64,000 nt of DNA from Methanosarcina sp. 2.H.T.1A.6 (GCF_000979455.1 NZ_JJOY01000044.1:1-64000), one strand, 5' to 3'. Positions 36,667 to 47,229 are shown, counted from the stretch's first letter. Notes: generated from the letters alone by a model not told the origin. Program-made: numbers and translations.

Positions 36667-37338
36667 TTAAGTATTTTCCGGTATTGAGCTCTTCAGGTAA
36701 GATTCTAGGAGCCTTTCTGTCTCTTCTAGGGCTGAATCTACTGTTTCGTCAACAGGTGTTTCCGCCTTCTCAATCTGGCTATGCAGTTTTTTGATATCCC
36801 GGCTGTAAGGACCAAGTTTTCTGGAAACCATCTCCTTACTTTGCCCATTCTCAACTGCTTCCCTGTGGATGCTCTCTATTTTATTTTTAAGGTTCCTGAC
36901 CTTTTCAAGGATTTCAATACTTAGAGGATCAAGGTCTTTTGCATTCTCACTTTCGGGTTTTTCTCCCCATTCTTCGATTTCTTTGCCTTCCGTTTCTTCG
37001 CCTTGTCTGCTTTTTTCCTCTTGCCCCTCTTCTCCCGATTTCAGGCATTCTTCTCTTGAAGGAGATCCCTCTGCAATTATATTCCGGAACTCTTTAAGGG
37101 CAGTTTCTACTTCCTTTCCGTACTCCGTAAGTTCGACAAACTTTATCCGTCCTTCAAATGTGAATCTTATAAGTCCGGAATGTTCCATCTTCGAAAGGAT
37201 TCTCGTAGTATGGGCAAATGTCGAGTCTATCTCCTTTGAAATAACCGAGGCATAGGTTTTTCCCATCGAACCTATAAATAGCAGTGCAAGCGTGGGTTTT
37301 TCCTGCAAAAACAACTTTTCTGCGTCTTCGTCGGACAT
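36667..37338 (-). CDS. Winged-helix (MarR-like) regulator with coiled-coil tail
   Basis: A 223-residue protein. Residues about 10-85 form a winged helix: KPTLALLFIGSMGKTYASVI, KEIDSTFAHTTRILSKMEHSG with the recognition helix, and a wing RFTFEGRIKFVELTEYG. A Glu/Lys-rich linker (about 100-140) is followed by a helical C-terminus, possibly a dimerising coiled coil. Archaeal members of this type act as local repressors; the target here is unknown. It precedes the DUF2110 gene and probably shares its transcript. Confidence 0.75.
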   Translation of the reverse strand: MSDEDAEKLFLQEKPTLALLFIGSMGKTYASVISKEIDSTFAHTTRILSKMEHSGLIRFTFEGRIKFVELTEYGKEVETALKEFRNIIAEGSPSREECLKSGEEGQEEKSRQGEETEGKEIEEWGEKPESENAKDLDPLSIEILEKVRNLKNKIESIHREAVENGQSKEMVSRKLGPYSRDIKKLHSQIEKAETPVDETVDSALEETERLLESYLKSSIPENT

Positions 37339-37461
37339 GATATCACATTGAGTTTTTTAGCGGATTATTTCCGGGTCTGAGCTCAGGCTTTTATTATTCT
37401 TTAATAGTTTATATAATGATGGAACAGTTTTCTACATCTGGTTTTCAAAGGAATATTCTCT

Positions 37462-38628
37462 TCATCTTGAAAGCTCCAGGATTATTTTCTTTATTTCAGC
37501 TACGGGAGCATCTGTTCTGAAAGAGGTCCCGCTGAAATGAGTCCTTGAGGCTTCAAACCCGCTGGCTTTAAGGGCCTCTATCAGAATCTCGATACCTGTT
37601 GCAGAAGCCCCAAGTCCCTTGCAGATAACGTGCTGGTCATAGAACATGGGAATGTCGAGTTCATCCCTGCAGAATGTAATTATTTTTTTTGCTTTATCTT
37701 TCGTGTTCAGAGGGCGCGTTTCAAGCTCAGAAAGCACTTCGTTGCAGAACTCCGGCTCTTTGAAGGGCCCAAGCCACAAAGGTCCTGCAATCTTTGTCAG
37801 TGCTCCGCAGGAAGGGCATTCCCGGTCAATATGGACGGCAAGCCCATGGACAGAACCTCTGAACCCGCATTTAGGGCAATGAATACTGAATCCCATAAAC
37901 TTCAGGGTCCTGTCAGCCTGTTTAGTCCCGGGGAGCACTTCAATGTAACTACGAACATAATGGCGCGTGACATGGGAAAGCAGAGGCAACATCCCTTTTT
38001 CGTGTTTTGCAAGTTCTCTGGCACAGGCTCCGAGCAGGACCCTTAAGCCCATTTCGCTGTGATATTCCGTATTCAGGGGTACGGCTGCATACTTTCTGAT
38101 TCCCGAGTTCAGGTGGGCGCCACAGAGAGGAGCAGTATCTGTTGCAGTAACCGAGAGCATGCTCTGCGCCGAAGTTGCGGATGCATCAAGGTAAGGCGCA
38201 GGAGTTCCGAAAGGATCGACATCCACGATATGGAATTTCTGCTCATGAAGCAGAACATTTGCGTTCTTGCGTGTAGCCTGAACTTTTTCCTCAAGCCCGT
38301 TAATTGTTATATTTTCCTTTATCAGTTCAAAGGCTTCAGGGCTCCAGTCATTCATGGTCGCATGTATTCCGACTTCCCTTGCGATCCTTAGCCCCCTGAT
38401 TCCTGATGCTGAAAAGGCATCAACGTAGCGGATTTCCTCTCTCGGTATGTCTTTTCTCGAAAGAAGCCTCTCCACAAATGCTGCAGTTGCTGCAACATTG
38501 ATATCACGGTTCAATTCCATCTCCGGGTTATAGAACACCGGCGCTGCCGAGGGAGGGAAATTTGCGTCCGGAGGCGGGACCGGAACCGAAATTTTTGTTG
38601 TCCCTTCCACTATAGTTCTACATATCAT
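37462..38628 (-). CDS. trm1: tRNA (guanine(26)-N2)-dimethyltransferase Trm1
   Basis: A 388-residue SAM-dependent enzyme that makes m2,2G at position 26 of tRNA. The family N-terminus [16 protein letters not shown] is present. The methyltransferase core has [15 protein letters not shown] (SAM binding) and [19 protein letters not shown], the catalytic DPFG motif. The C-terminal domain has two zinc pairs, CPKCG and CPSCG. Length is normal. It starts with ATG at 38628, about 25 bases beyond the stop of the cupredoxin gene on the same strand. Confidence 0.95.
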   Translation of the reverse strand: MICRTIVEGTTKISVPVPPPDANFPPSAAPVFYNPEMELNRDINVAATAAFVERLLSRKDIPREEIRYVDAFSASGIRGLRIAREVGIHATMNDWSPEAFELIKENITINGLEEKVQATRKNANVLLHEQKFHIVDVDPFGTPAPYLDASATSAQSMLSVTATDTAPLCGAHLNSGIRKYAAVPLNTEYHSEMGLRVLLGACARELAKHEKGMLPLLSHVTRHYVRSYIEVLPGTKQADRTLKFMGFSIHCPKCGFRGSVHGLAVHIDRECPSCGALTKIAGPLWLGPFKEPEFCNEVLSELETRPLNTKDKAKKIITFCRDELDIPMFYDQHVICKGLGASATGIEILIEALKASGFEASRTHFSGTSFRTDAPVAEIKKIILELSR

Positions 38629-38652
38629 CTAAAGCTGCTATACTTTGGGATA

Positions 38653-39282
38653 TTATTTTACAGTGATGGTCATCTGCATGTTCGGATATTCACGTGCGTT
38701 GAAATTGTAGCTTCCGGTTTCATTGAATGTGTATTTCAGGGTGTTTCCGTATCCAAGCCTTTGATCCGCGAAAAGCCCTTCCTTGCTGCTCAGGGTAAAG
38801 ACAATGGATTCTTCAAAATTTCTCCACACAACTATATCCCCTGTATTGACCTCCAGCTCGGAGGGAATAAATAGATAATTCTTGAGCCTTACAAGGTATG
38901 TTTCTGGCTCGGTTCCAGCAGGTTGCACAATCCCGGCTTCTTTGTCATCGGTCACGTTTTCGGTTTGCTCGTCTTGAATTTCATCCCCCATACCCGGAGT
39001 TAACGTTTCTAGAGGTGTTCCTCCCTCTCCGGCTGTTTCAGTTTCTTGCGGCGTCCCCGCTTCCTCTAATGTTTCCGTTTCCACCGGCGTTTCCATTTCT
39101 TCTGACGTTATTGCCTCTTCCGGTGTCTGCACTTCTTCAAGAATCTGCGTCCCGCCTGAACCGCCTGAACCGCCGGAATCCTCCAGGCCGTCCTCTTCTT
39201 GCCCCTGATTTCCTCCCCAATTCAGGTAGACAAACACTAACACTGACAGGACTATAAGGAGCAGAATGAGCTTTTTTATCAC
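38653..39282 (-). CDS. Membrane-anchored cupredoxin-like protein
   Basis: A 209-residue protein: an N-terminal membrane anchor (LILLLIVLSVLVFVYLNWGG), an extracellular Glu/Thr/Pro-rich linker (about 30-120), and a cupredoxin-fold domain (about 130-209). Segments YLFIPSELEVNTGDIVVWRN and FNETGSYNFNAREYPNMQMTITV are typical of plastocyanin-type proteins. The copper ligand positions are doubtful: I see no Cys or His near the end where a type 1 site would lie, so it may not bind copper. It has a paralogue at 39679. Confidence 0.75.
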   Translation of the reverse strand: MIKKLILLLIVLSVLVFVYLNWGGNQGQEEDGLEDSGGSGGSGGTQILEEVQTPEEAITSEEMETPVETETLEEAGTPQETETAGEGGTPLETLTPGMGDEIQDEQTENVTDDKEAGIVQPAGTEPETYLVRLKNYLFIPSELEVNTGDIVVWRNFEESIVFTLSSKEGLFADQRLGYGNTLKYTFNETGSYNFNAREYPNMQMTITVK

Positions 39283-39678
39283 TATTACTTCCCCCTGCGT
39301 AAGCTTTACTTTTTTACTCCCAATTCAATATAAGCCCTATTAAATAATAACACCTTCTTATAATAAGCTTTATTTTAAAAAATAGTTTGTCTGTACTCGA
39401 TTTTACGGTTTTTACCCTGAAAAACTAATTTCCGGAAATACGGTTAATTGGCATATTAGCTAATTGGCATATTAGCTGGCTTTTTACCTCTAAGCCTTGT
39501 TTATTCAGGATGAGGAAGGGGAAAGTTATCAGAAATGGAAATAAGCGGCAAAGAGTTAAAATCTGAAAAAAAATAAGTTTACTGGAAAGTTTTGCCACCT
39601 TTCCAGATGAAGCCTGTATAAGCTTTACGAGATATTTTATCCATTAGTTCCTTCAGAAAACTTATTCTGAAGACTTAT
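39283..39678. other. Gap between the two cupredoxin-like genes
   Basis: AT-rich, with a doubled GGCATATTAGCTAATT-type word at about 39448-39478. No gene seen. Confidence 0.4.
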
Positions 39679-40227
39679 TCAGAGCTCGTTCACAGTTATA
39701 TTGACATCCATTCTGGGCTGCCCGATAATGGTGAAGGTATAAGTCCCGGTTTCATTGAAGGTATACGCAAAGGAACGCCTGTACACAAGGCTCGCGTCTT
39801 CAAAGAGGTCTTCTTCACTGGTAAGGGTAAAGACTCTCCTCGGGCTGTCCTGATAGTTTATCCAGGCAACTGTTTCTCCTTCTTTGATATCAAGGCTTGA
39901 GGGATATGCCCTGAAATTGTCCAACCTTATAGTATAGGGAGTTTTTCTTATATCCGGTGTGGTAACTGTCGGTCCTTCTTCAGTCTCATTTTCTACCGGA
40001 GTTACTTCTTCCTCTGTTTCCGTTACTACCGGGGTTTCAACTTCATCCGGAGTTTCAGTTTCAGTCTCTGTCGGTGTTTCCGTCTCTTCCGGAGTTGCAA
40101 TTTCATCCGGGGTTACTGTTTCTTCAGGTGTCGCGTTTTCTTCAGGGGAGGGTTGTTCATCCCCGACACATCCTGAGAACAAAACTGCGCTTAAAACTAG
40201 AAGCAGAACAATGATTTTCATTTTCAT
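39679..40227 (-). CDS. Cupredoxin-like lipoprotein
   Basis: A 182-residue protein. The signal peptide and lipobox LFSGC make it a lipid-anchored surface protein. A long TPEE/TETET linker (about 25-95) leads to a cupredoxin-like domain (FRAYPSSLDIKEGETVAWIN, then FNETGTYTFTIIGQPRMDVN). The same final motif as in the neighbour shows a shared origin, and copper ligands again seem absent. I start it at the ATG at 40227, which has GTGGGGA upstream and gives a proper signal peptide; the longer frame adds 22 unlikely residues. Confidence 0.78.
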   Translation of the reverse strand: MKMKIIVLLLVLSAVLFSGCVGDEQPSPEENATPEETVTPDEIATPEETETPTETETETPDEVETPVVTETEEEVTPVENETEEGPTVTTPDIRKTPYTIRLDNFRAYPSSLDIKEGETVAWINYQDSPRRVFTLTSEEDLFEDASLVYRRSFAYTFNETGTYTFTIIGQPRMDVNITVNEL

Positions 40228-41018
40228 TTTATTCCCCACGTATTTTTTATCATGAAACTGCGGAAATTTATTCACAATCCGGAGTCTCATCAATTAAGGG
40301 TTACAGTTCTAAGTACTTGTTAATATAACCTATGTATATTTTTGGTTTGTAAAGTTGTTTGTTAATAGTTTGTTGAACATTTAATAATGATTTGTGTAAG
40401 GATTATGGTAATGGTTTATGGTAATGGTTTATGGTAATGGTTTATGGTAATGGTTTATGGTAATGGTTTATGGTAATGGTTTATGTGTTCAATTGAAGAT
40501 TTACCAGAGGTACTTTTTCATTCAATACTATGTTTAACCTTCGACACATATAAATATATTTTATGTACAGTTAAGTAAATATTATATTATTTTAGATGTC
40601 CATTATGCTTTTTAAACTACTTATGTACTGTTTTAAGTAGCTTTTGTACCTTATCAAGTATATTTCATACATTTTATGATAACTCAGTGATCAAACTGAA
40701 CTTCTATATATAATGTAGTACTCCGATACAATAGAAATATATTCAAGGTGAACTTGTTTTTTCGCACCACATTTTCAAGTTGTCTTTCTGTCATTCAGAA
40801 CCAACATATGAAATTGTATCGGTTTTGATTGCAAATTCCAGTCAGGTGCCTGAATCCCTTAACCATTCTCAAATGAGGAGATGAAGAAAAGGTAGGGAAA
40901 AAAGCAAAGCCCCAAAAGATCAACAAGGAGACAAAACGCACAAGGCAAGGAAAAAAATACGGAAGAAAGACTGAAATTAAGCGTTTAAGTCTCAACTTCT
41001 GAATATTTGCGCTTCACT
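40228..41018. other. 790-bp region without recognised genes
   Basis: Holds a 13-bp minisatellite (40405-40482) and AT-rich DNA with many TATA-like words (40545-40720). A hydrophobic minus-strand frame at 40795-40995 lacks support. Confidence 0.45.
40405..40482. repeat. Six 13-bp tandem units
   Basis: Exact units ATGGTAATGGTTT. Confidence 0.95.
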
Positions 41019-42260
41019 TCATAGGATGTTCCATAAAAGCAAAGCCGCGGTCCCGGTGACTGCAATGATCCCGAATGCGTTTTTAGCAAGGGAGAAAAGG
41101 CTCGCAGAACCTGAAATCTTTGAAAGCAGAATTTTATTTACAGTACTTACAAGGCTTGCAAGCACTGCAGTATTTGCTGCGACTTCGTAGGAGAGATTTC
41201 CGCTTACGGCAAGGAGGGTTACGGAGACTATCACTCCAGAACTGCTGAAAAGAGCTCCAAGGGCAGTTATGTATATTCCGACGGTCCCTGCAAAGTCATA
41301 AGCAAAGTTTCCTACGATGAGAATAAGGGTAAAAGCAATACCGAATTTAAATGCCTGACCAAGTGAAAAAGGCGACTGAATCTTAAGTTCCCCCCCGCCC
41401 ATCGGGCAGAATTTCTTACTATGCCTTAGAGTTATTGCTATGGAAACAGTGATAAGTACAAGCTGGGAAGGAAGCATAAACAGGGTTGTCTGGCCTGTCG
41501 GATCAACTATAAAGGCTAATACAAGGTTTCGAATGAGCATGGAAATATTGCAGAGTAGAATTCCTGTAAGTACGGGATCAGTCATCCCCTCTGTTCTTTT
41601 GGAGAGCCCTGCAAGTGCTCCTGTGGTAGCTTCGCTGTTAATAAACCCCCCGAGAAAGCCCGAATAGCATAGGCCGCGTTTTGCCCCGAACTTTCTCAGG
41701 AGAACATAGCTTGAAAAACTGATCAGGGAAACAAGAATCACAATAAGAATTGCAGACCTGAGGTTTACAAGCCCGAAGAACTGTTTTTCCGGCATCACCG
41801 GATAAAGTATGAAAGCGACAGCCAGAAACTGTATGGCATTGTAAAGCTCTTCTTTTGTCAGGTTTCCTGCAAACTGGTGAAGGGGCTGCTTCTGGATCAG
41901 GAGGAAAGATACAACTATTGAAGAGACAATCGCAAACAGGCCATAGTCATAGCCAACAAGGACTCCCATCACGAAAATAAAGAAAAGAGTGATAGGACTT
42001 GTAACCCCTATCCGCTTATAGAGAAATATCTTGGAATAGGCAATTATGGAACAGATAGCTGCAAAGAAAAGCGTGGCTACGTAAACGAAACCCGGACCTG
42101 CCGATTCGCTTGCAAGAGCAACGAGCATGCCTGTTATAGAGGTTATGCTGTAACTCCTGACGCCCGCAAAAATCTCGTGCTCAAGGCCTCTGTGTTCCCT
42201 TTCCACACCTACCATGATCCCTATCAAAAATGCAACGGCAAGTTTTGTCAGGAAATCCAC
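41019..42260 (-). CDS. MgtC/SapB and DUF4010 family membrane protein
   Basis: A 413-residue protein with about twelve hydrophobic helices. The N-terminal third has the MgtC/SapB signature AVAFLIGIMVGVEREHRG followed by RSYSITSITGML. The rest is the DUF4010 domain (LVNLRSAILIVILVSLISFS, GLCYSGFLGGFINSEATTGAL). Such fusions are widespread in archaea and bacteria; the transported or sensed substrate is unknown, and a link to Mg2+ homeostasis is only suggested by the MgtC name. It is a lone leftward gene. Confidence 0.85.
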   Translation of the reverse strand: MDFLTKLAVAFLIGIMVGVEREHRGLEHEIFAGVRSYSITSITGMLVALASESAGPGFVYVATLFFAAICSIIAYSKIFLYKRIGVTSPITLFFIFVMGVLVGYDYGLFAIVSSIVVSFLLIQKQPLHQFAGNLTKEELYNAIQFLAVAFILYPVMPEKQFFGLVNLRSAILIVILVSLISFSSYVLLRKFGAKRGLCYSGFLGGFINSEATTGALAGLSKRTEGMTDPVLTGILLCNISMLIRNLVLAFIVDPTGQTTLFMLPSQLVLITVSIAITLRHSKKFCPMGGGELKIQSPFSLGQAFKFGIAFTLILIVGNFAYDFAGTVGIYITALGALFSSSGVIVSVTLLAVSGNLSYEVAANTAVLASLVSTVNKILLSKISGSASLFSLAKNAFGIIAVTGTAALLLWNIL

Positions 42261-42696
42261 AAAAACCGGATCGAAACCGAACTCGCTAATTACGTCCGTA
42301 GCTCAACCTCTCAGATTTTTCTGGCTGTAATTCCATACGCAAGTAAATAATGTAATTAAAGTGAATTCTATATATCGTTAAAGTGAGTTCTATATATCGT
42401 TAAAGTGAGTTCTATAATATCCTGTACACTCCATTATATGGGAAGACATTATCTAAAGTGATGTGAAACAAAATATAATTAGATAGTAAGGATGTTCTTG
42501 CTAATGAATATACTCCTGAAAGGAGAAAAAGGTTCAGAGTACTAAAAGGTTCAGAGTACTCGGAAATCGCTATTATTTATACCGATGACTCCGAAAACCT
42601 GGTCGAACCTGAATAATTGAGATCCAGCCGATTGGGATCCGGTTGATTAAATCTGGTTGATTAAATATGGCTGATTAAATCCGACTAAAACTTGTT
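42261..42696. other. Gap with 22-bp repeat
   Basis: Almost three copies of TAAAGTGAGTTCTATATATC plus GT from 42357 to 42420, and three GATTAAAT words with a 17-base spacing near 42640-42685. No gene seen. Confidence 0.5.
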
Positions 42697-43353
42697 TTAT
42701 ACTTCCACGAATTCAACCTCAATGGATTTGTTTTCGGTTTCTTCAATAGTTATGAGGGCACAGGAACCTTTGCAGGCTTCTCCGGGGTTTACAACAATTG
42801 TTTTTCCGACCTGTTCAATGCCTTTTGCTTCATGGATGTGCCCGCAGACCATCAGGTCAACCCTGTCCAGAAACTTCTGGATGGCTTTACTGCCCACATG
42901 TCCGAAAGGCAGCTCGTCTCTTGCACCGTGAGGTGGAGCATGAGTCAGGAGCACTATTGTCCCACATTCACCTGAGTTTTCGGCTGAGCAGACCATTCCT
43001 TCAAGGGCATTTTCGATTTCTTCTTCGGAAAGCTCAAAAGGGGTGTTAAAAGGGGTGGGGTTTGAGCCTCCAAGCCCGATAAACCGGATATTTCCAATCT
43101 GCTCAGCTTTTCCGTGCAGGTTTACGGCTTTTGAATTCTCAAGGGCTTTAAGGATGCTCCTCTGGTCGCAGTTCCCGGGAATTGCAAGCACAGGCTTATC
43201 AAACATTTCAGCCAGCTCGTCTACCTTCTCATCGGGCCCGAAATTGGTAATGTCTCCGACTACCACAGCAAGGTCGAAGGCCCCAGCTCGTTCTATGATC
43301 TTTTTTATCTTCGAATAATCCCCATGGGGGTCGGAAATAGCGAGTATCTTCAT
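42697..43353 (-). CDS. Metallophosphoesterase (YfcE/MJ0936-like)
   Basis: A 218-residue calcineurin-type phosphoesterase. Motifs run in order: ISDPHGDYSKI (the family's D-x-H with a preceding Asp), VVVGDITNFGP (GD-x-x), IPGNCD (GNHD-type with Cys in place of His), LLTHAPPHGARD, and VCGHIHEAKGIEQVG (GH-x-H). These supply the two-metal site. Cyclic or other small phosphodiesters are typical substrates, but the true one is unknown. It is transcribed leftward, away from trmY. Confidence 0.9.
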   Translation of the reverse strand: MKILAISDPHGDYSKIKKIIERAGAFDLAVVVGDITNFGPDEKVDELAEMFDKPVLAIPGNCDQRSILKALENSKAVNLHGKAEQIGNIRFIGLGGSNPTPFNTPFELSEEEIENALEGMVCSAENSGECGTIVLLTHAPPHGARDELPFGHVGSKAIQKFLDRVDLMVCGHIHEAKGIEQVGKTIVVNPGEACKGSCALITIEETENKSIEVEFVEV

Positions 43354-43656
43354 CCTTATCCCGTCCTTATCATGATCTTTTAATTCTATGATCTGTTAAT
43401 TCTATGTTTAATTCTATGATCTGTTAATTCTATGTTTAATTCTATGTTTAATTCTATGATCTGTTAATTCTATGTTTAATTCTATGATCTGTTAATTTTA
43501 CGTTTAATCCTATGATCTGTTAATTCTATGATCTGTTAATTATGATTTTTAATTTTAGTTTGAATTATTATATACAATCTCTGTTACACTTTACGTTATG
43601 TGTTATTCTGTGGACATGCACACATCTTTTATATCCCTTACGTAATATACTGCCCC
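43354..43656. repeat. TTAATTCTATGATCTG/TTTAATTCTATG tandem tract
   Basis: Most of 43378-43545 consists of interleaved 16- and 12-base units. The remaining sequence before trmY holds its promoter (TTTTATAT at about 43627-43634, 23-30 bases before the ATG), pointing to a leaderless or nearly leaderless mRNA. Confidence 0.8.
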
Positions 43657-44292
43657 ATGCGTGACATCATTATCATAGGGCATAAAGCAATGACAAGCGG
43701 CGATTTTTCTTTAAATGACCTCCCCGGATCTGCAGGAAGAATGGATATACTCTGCCGCTGCGTAAGCTCTGCCCTTTTTCTCTCTTTTGGAATGCGCAGG
43801 GATGTAAACGTGCACCTGCTTCTTCTGGGGGAGCCTGAGCCCGGAAAAATTATCAGGTTTGAAGGGCTCCACCTGAGATACCTGAACCCGGACGAAAGAA
43901 GCAGTGGTTCGCTTATCAGTAAAGCCCTTCTGAAAAATACAACTGAACTGGATACCCGGTCCACGCCTGGCGTCTGGATCCGTAAAGGAGACTTAAAGTC
44001 CCTGCTGGCTTCTTTTGAAGGGAGGACCTTGCTCTATCTTAGAGAAGACGGAAAGGATATCAGAGAAATTGCCGGGGAAATCCGAAACCCTGTTTTTATT
44101 CTGGGAGACCACACAGGTGTTACCGAAGAAGAGGAAAAACAGCTTCTTGAAGCAGGAGCACAGATTATCTCGGTTGGTCCCATTTCCCTTCACTCCAACC
44201 ACTGCATAACCCTTATCCACAACGAACTGGACAGAGTTGAGGCGGAAAGAGGGGAAATTCCAGGAGGAGAAAACTCCGGAACTGAGGAGTGA
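43657..44292 (+). CDS. trmY: tRNA (pseudouridine(54)-N1)-methyltransferase TrmY
   Basis: A 211-residue SPOUT methyltransferase that converts pseudouridine 54 of tRNA to m1-psi, the archaeal replacement for ribothymidine. The start MRDIIIIGHKAMTSGDFSLN is the family N-terminus; the open frame runs 19 codons further, but those would lie over the TATA box. The C-terminal knot includes PVFILGDHTGV, and the segment after it contains VGPISLHSNHCITLIHNELD. It is followed 286 bases downstream by pus10, which makes the substrate base. Confidence 0.93.
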   Translation: MRDIIIIGHKAMTSGDFSLNDLPGSAGRMDILCRCVSSALFLSFGMRRDVNVHLLLLGEPEPGKIIRFEGLHLRYLNPDERSSGSLISKALLKNTTELDTRSTPGVWIRKGDLKSLLASFEGRTLLYLREDGKDIREIAGEIRNPVFILGDHTGVTEEEEKQLLEAGAQIISVGPISLHSNHCITLIHNELDRVEAERGEIPGGENSGTEE

Positions 44293-44578
44293 GCTGCGAT
44301 TTTTGAATCAGGTTTTTATCCAAAAAGTTATATCCCATTTCCCTGTATCAGGATAGAAACTTATCCGGATGTGCCTTTTCAGGCACATGCCTTAAATTTG
44401 CGCATCATCTCTACTACACTCAATATAATCTGTCAATACCATCTTTCAATATAATCTGTCAATAATATCTTTCAATATTATCCTTCAATATAATCTGTCA
44501 ATACTTTCAATATTATCTTTCATTCTCCACTCCCCATATATATTTCCCGAACAAAGAGCTTAGAGAACGTGAAACCAA
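44293..44578. repeat. CTTTCAATATAATCTGTCAATA repeat tract in the trmY-pus10 gap
   Basis: Four imperfect units of the type CAATATAATCTGTCAATA with CTTT linkers at about 44418-44522. Confidence 0.8.
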
Positions 44579-45874
44579 ATGGATGTACTTGAAATTTCAA
44601 AAAAGATTCTGCACGAAGGCCCTATCTGTGACCACTGCATGGGCCGTCAGTTTGCAAAATTGTCCACAGGCCTCAGCAACAAAGAGCGCGGGCAGGCAAT
44701 GAAACTCGCCCTCGTCCTTGAAGGGGACCGCATTTACAAAAGTGAAAATGACGATTCTCTCTTAAAGGAACTTGTTTCCTGCAGTGCCCGTGCAAGGAAA
44801 ACTCTCAGAATAGAGGGAGAAGATGAGCAGTGCTGGGTCTGCCTTGACCAGTTCAAAAAACTGGATGGGTGGGCAGAAAAAGCTGCAAAGGCTCTCGAAG
44901 GTCTTGAGTACTCCACCTTCCTCGTGGGGACAAAGGTCAGCGGGCTTCTCAGTGAAAACGAAGAGATCCTATGGGCTGAGGCAGGGACTGCCTATGCCGA
45001 GCAGTTGAAATCCGAGCTTAACCGGGAAGTGGGCAAGCGGATTGCAGAAACGGTTGGAAAAGAAGTGGATTTTGAAAACCCGGATATTGTAATCACCCTT
45101 GACCTTGCAACAAACAAATTCGAGCTTCAGGTCCGTTCAGTATATGTTTACGGGCGCTACCTCAAAAAAGTCCGCGGAATCCCACAGACTCGCTGGCCCT
45201 GCAGGGCATGTAAGGGCAGAGGCTGCGAAAGGTGCGGATTTACAGGCAAACAATATCCAGAATCCGTAGACGAGCTTATCAAAGGTCCTGTCATCGAAGC
45301 ATTTGAGGCTGTTGATACGGCTTTTCATGGTTCTGGCAGGGAAGATATAGATGCCCTGATGCTTGGAAGCGGCAGGCCCTTTGTGGTAGAAGCAAAGTCT
45401 CCTGTAAGGCGCGTGGCTGACCTTGAAGCACTTACTGCCAGAATTAATGAGAATGCTGCAGGAAAAGTTGAGGTAAGGGAGCTTCGTTTTGTCGAAAAAA
45501 GTATGATTGAGACCCTGAAGAGCTCAAAGGCGGATAAAACTTATAAGCTTAAAGTTACATTTAAAGAGCCTGTTTCAGAGGAAAAGCTTAAATCATGCCT
45601 TGAGTCATTGAGTGGCACAGAGATTGCACAGCAGACTCCAAAGCGTGTGGTTCACAGGCGGGCAGATCTTGTCCGGAAAAGATACGTGCACAGCATTACG
45701 CTTGACGAGCTGACAGATGATGGTCATGCCTACATAACCGTAAACTGTGAAGGTGGGCTATACGTCAAAGAGCTGATTTCCGGAGACGATGGCAGGACAA
45801 ACCCGAGCCTGACAGGTCTTATAGGAGTCCCGGCGCTTGTGGAAGATCTTGATGTGGTTAACGTCGAAATTTAA
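44579..45874 (+). CDS. pus10: tRNA pseudouridine synthase Pus10
   Basis: A 431-residue enzyme that makes pseudouridine 54 and 55 in archaeal tRNA. The N-terminal THUMP-containing domain has two zinc pairs (CDHCMGRQF and CWVC). The catalytic domain shows GRYLKKVRGIPQTRWPC, CKGRGCERCGFTGKQYPESV, and GREDIDALMLGSGRPFVVE with the expected catalytic Asp. The end LYVKELISGDDGRTNPSLT is typical. Together with TrmY upstream it covers psi54/m1-psi54 formation. Confidence 0.95.
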   Translation: MDVLEISKKILHEGPICDHCMGRQFAKLSTGLSNKERGQAMKLALVLEGDRIYKSENDDSLLKELVSCSARARKTLRIEGEDEQCWVCLDQFKKLDGWAEKAAKALEGLEYSTFLVGTKVSGLLSENEEILWAEAGTAYAEQLKSELNREVGKRIAETVGKEVDFENPDIVITLDLATNKFELQVRSVYVYGRYLKKVRGIPQTRWPCRACKGRGCERCGFTGKQYPESVDELIKGPVIEAFEAVDTAFHGSGREDIDALMLGSGRPFVVEAKSPVRRVADLEALTARINENAAGKVEVRELRFVEKSMIETLKSSKADKTYKLKVTFKEPVSEEKLKSCLESLSGTEIAQQTPKRVVHRRADLVRKRYVHSITLDELTDDGHAYITVNCEGGLYVKELISGDDGRTNPSLTGLIGVPALVEDLDVVNVEI

Positions 45875-46413
<539 letters not shown>

Positions 46414-46428
46414 TTCCGAGCAAGGTAG

Positions 46429-46458
46429 TTAGGTTTTTTCAACCTAATTTTCCCTTTT
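46429..46458 (+). terminator. Terminator downstream of rpl21e
   Basis: TTAGGTT (46429-46435) and AACCTAA (46441-46447) form a 7-bp stem, followed by TTTTCCCTTTT. Confidence 0.65.
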
Positions 46459-46875
46459 ATTTCGGAATTTAAGGTATCCAGACCTCCAACCGGAGGTTTG
46501 AAATCCTGCCAGAAATTCCGGTAAATACAGCCTGAGTAACGGCCCGCTAAAGGATTGAATGTAACAGAACTAATGTTCCCTTAAAAACCTGTAAAAGGGC
46601 ACGTTTAAAGGGGATATGGAATAACTGCTTTTTAAAAATTAGTTTTTTATCCTGGTAAAGGAACATCTATAATTATATATCATTTGTAAAACATATAGCT
46701 GAAATAGTTCAGGATAACATCATTCAAAACAGTTCCGGCTTATCGGGCGCATGCTGGGTATTGAAAGGCAGAAAATACTGGCAGCAGGAATCAGAGCTCA
46801 CATAAAGCAGTAAAACATATTGCTCTGTAAGGAAGTACAACTACCTGAAATTTTAATTCAAAAGAGTGTATTCCA
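46459..46875. other. Leader/promoter region of rpoF
   Basis: Contains ACCTCC/GGAGGT hairpin text (46480-46497) and a TATA-like TATAATTATATATC at about 46669-46682. No gene seen. Confidence 0.45.
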
Positions 46876-47229
46876 ATGATAGTTAAGGAAGTCATCAACG
46901 AAGAGTTATTGACATTGGCCGAGGTCAAGGATATACTTTCCGGGATCGCTGACGAGCGCAGAGAACAGGGGTTAGAGGTTGCATACAGTTTCAGAAAAGC
47001 CCTGCATCATGCGGAACAGTTCTCAAAAATCAGCGGAGAGAAGTCAAGGGAACTTGTTAATAAGTTACTTGAGCTTGAAAAAATGAAGCCCGTTATCGCA
47101 ATCAGGATCGCGGACATCCTGCCTCAATCCAGAGATGAACTCAGGTCAATCTATGCGAAAGAAAAGTACACCCTGAGCAATGAAGAGCTGGATCAAATTC
47201 TGGAATATGTATTCGCGGCTATGGAATAA
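46876..47229 (+). CDS. rpoF: DNA-directed RNA polymerase subunit F (Rpo4)
   Basis: A 117-residue Rpb4 homologue that, with subunit E (Rpo7), forms the stalk of archaeal RNA polymerase. MIVKEVINEELLTLAEVKDI at the start and the helical C-terminus with VIAIRIADILPQSRDELRSI are characteristic. It lies between rpl21e and the DUF655 gene, the usual archaeal neighbourhood. Confidence 0.95.
   Translation: MIVKEVINEELLTLAEVKDILSGIADERREQGLEVAYSFRKALHHAEQFSKISGEKSRELVNKLLELEKMKPVIAIRIADILPQSRDELRSIYAKEKYTLSNEELDQILEYVFAAME

Noticed and set aside
40795-40995. 66-codon hydrophobic minus-strand frame
   Set aside because: No start signal, odd Phe/Pro-rich composition and no family; looks like a chance frame.
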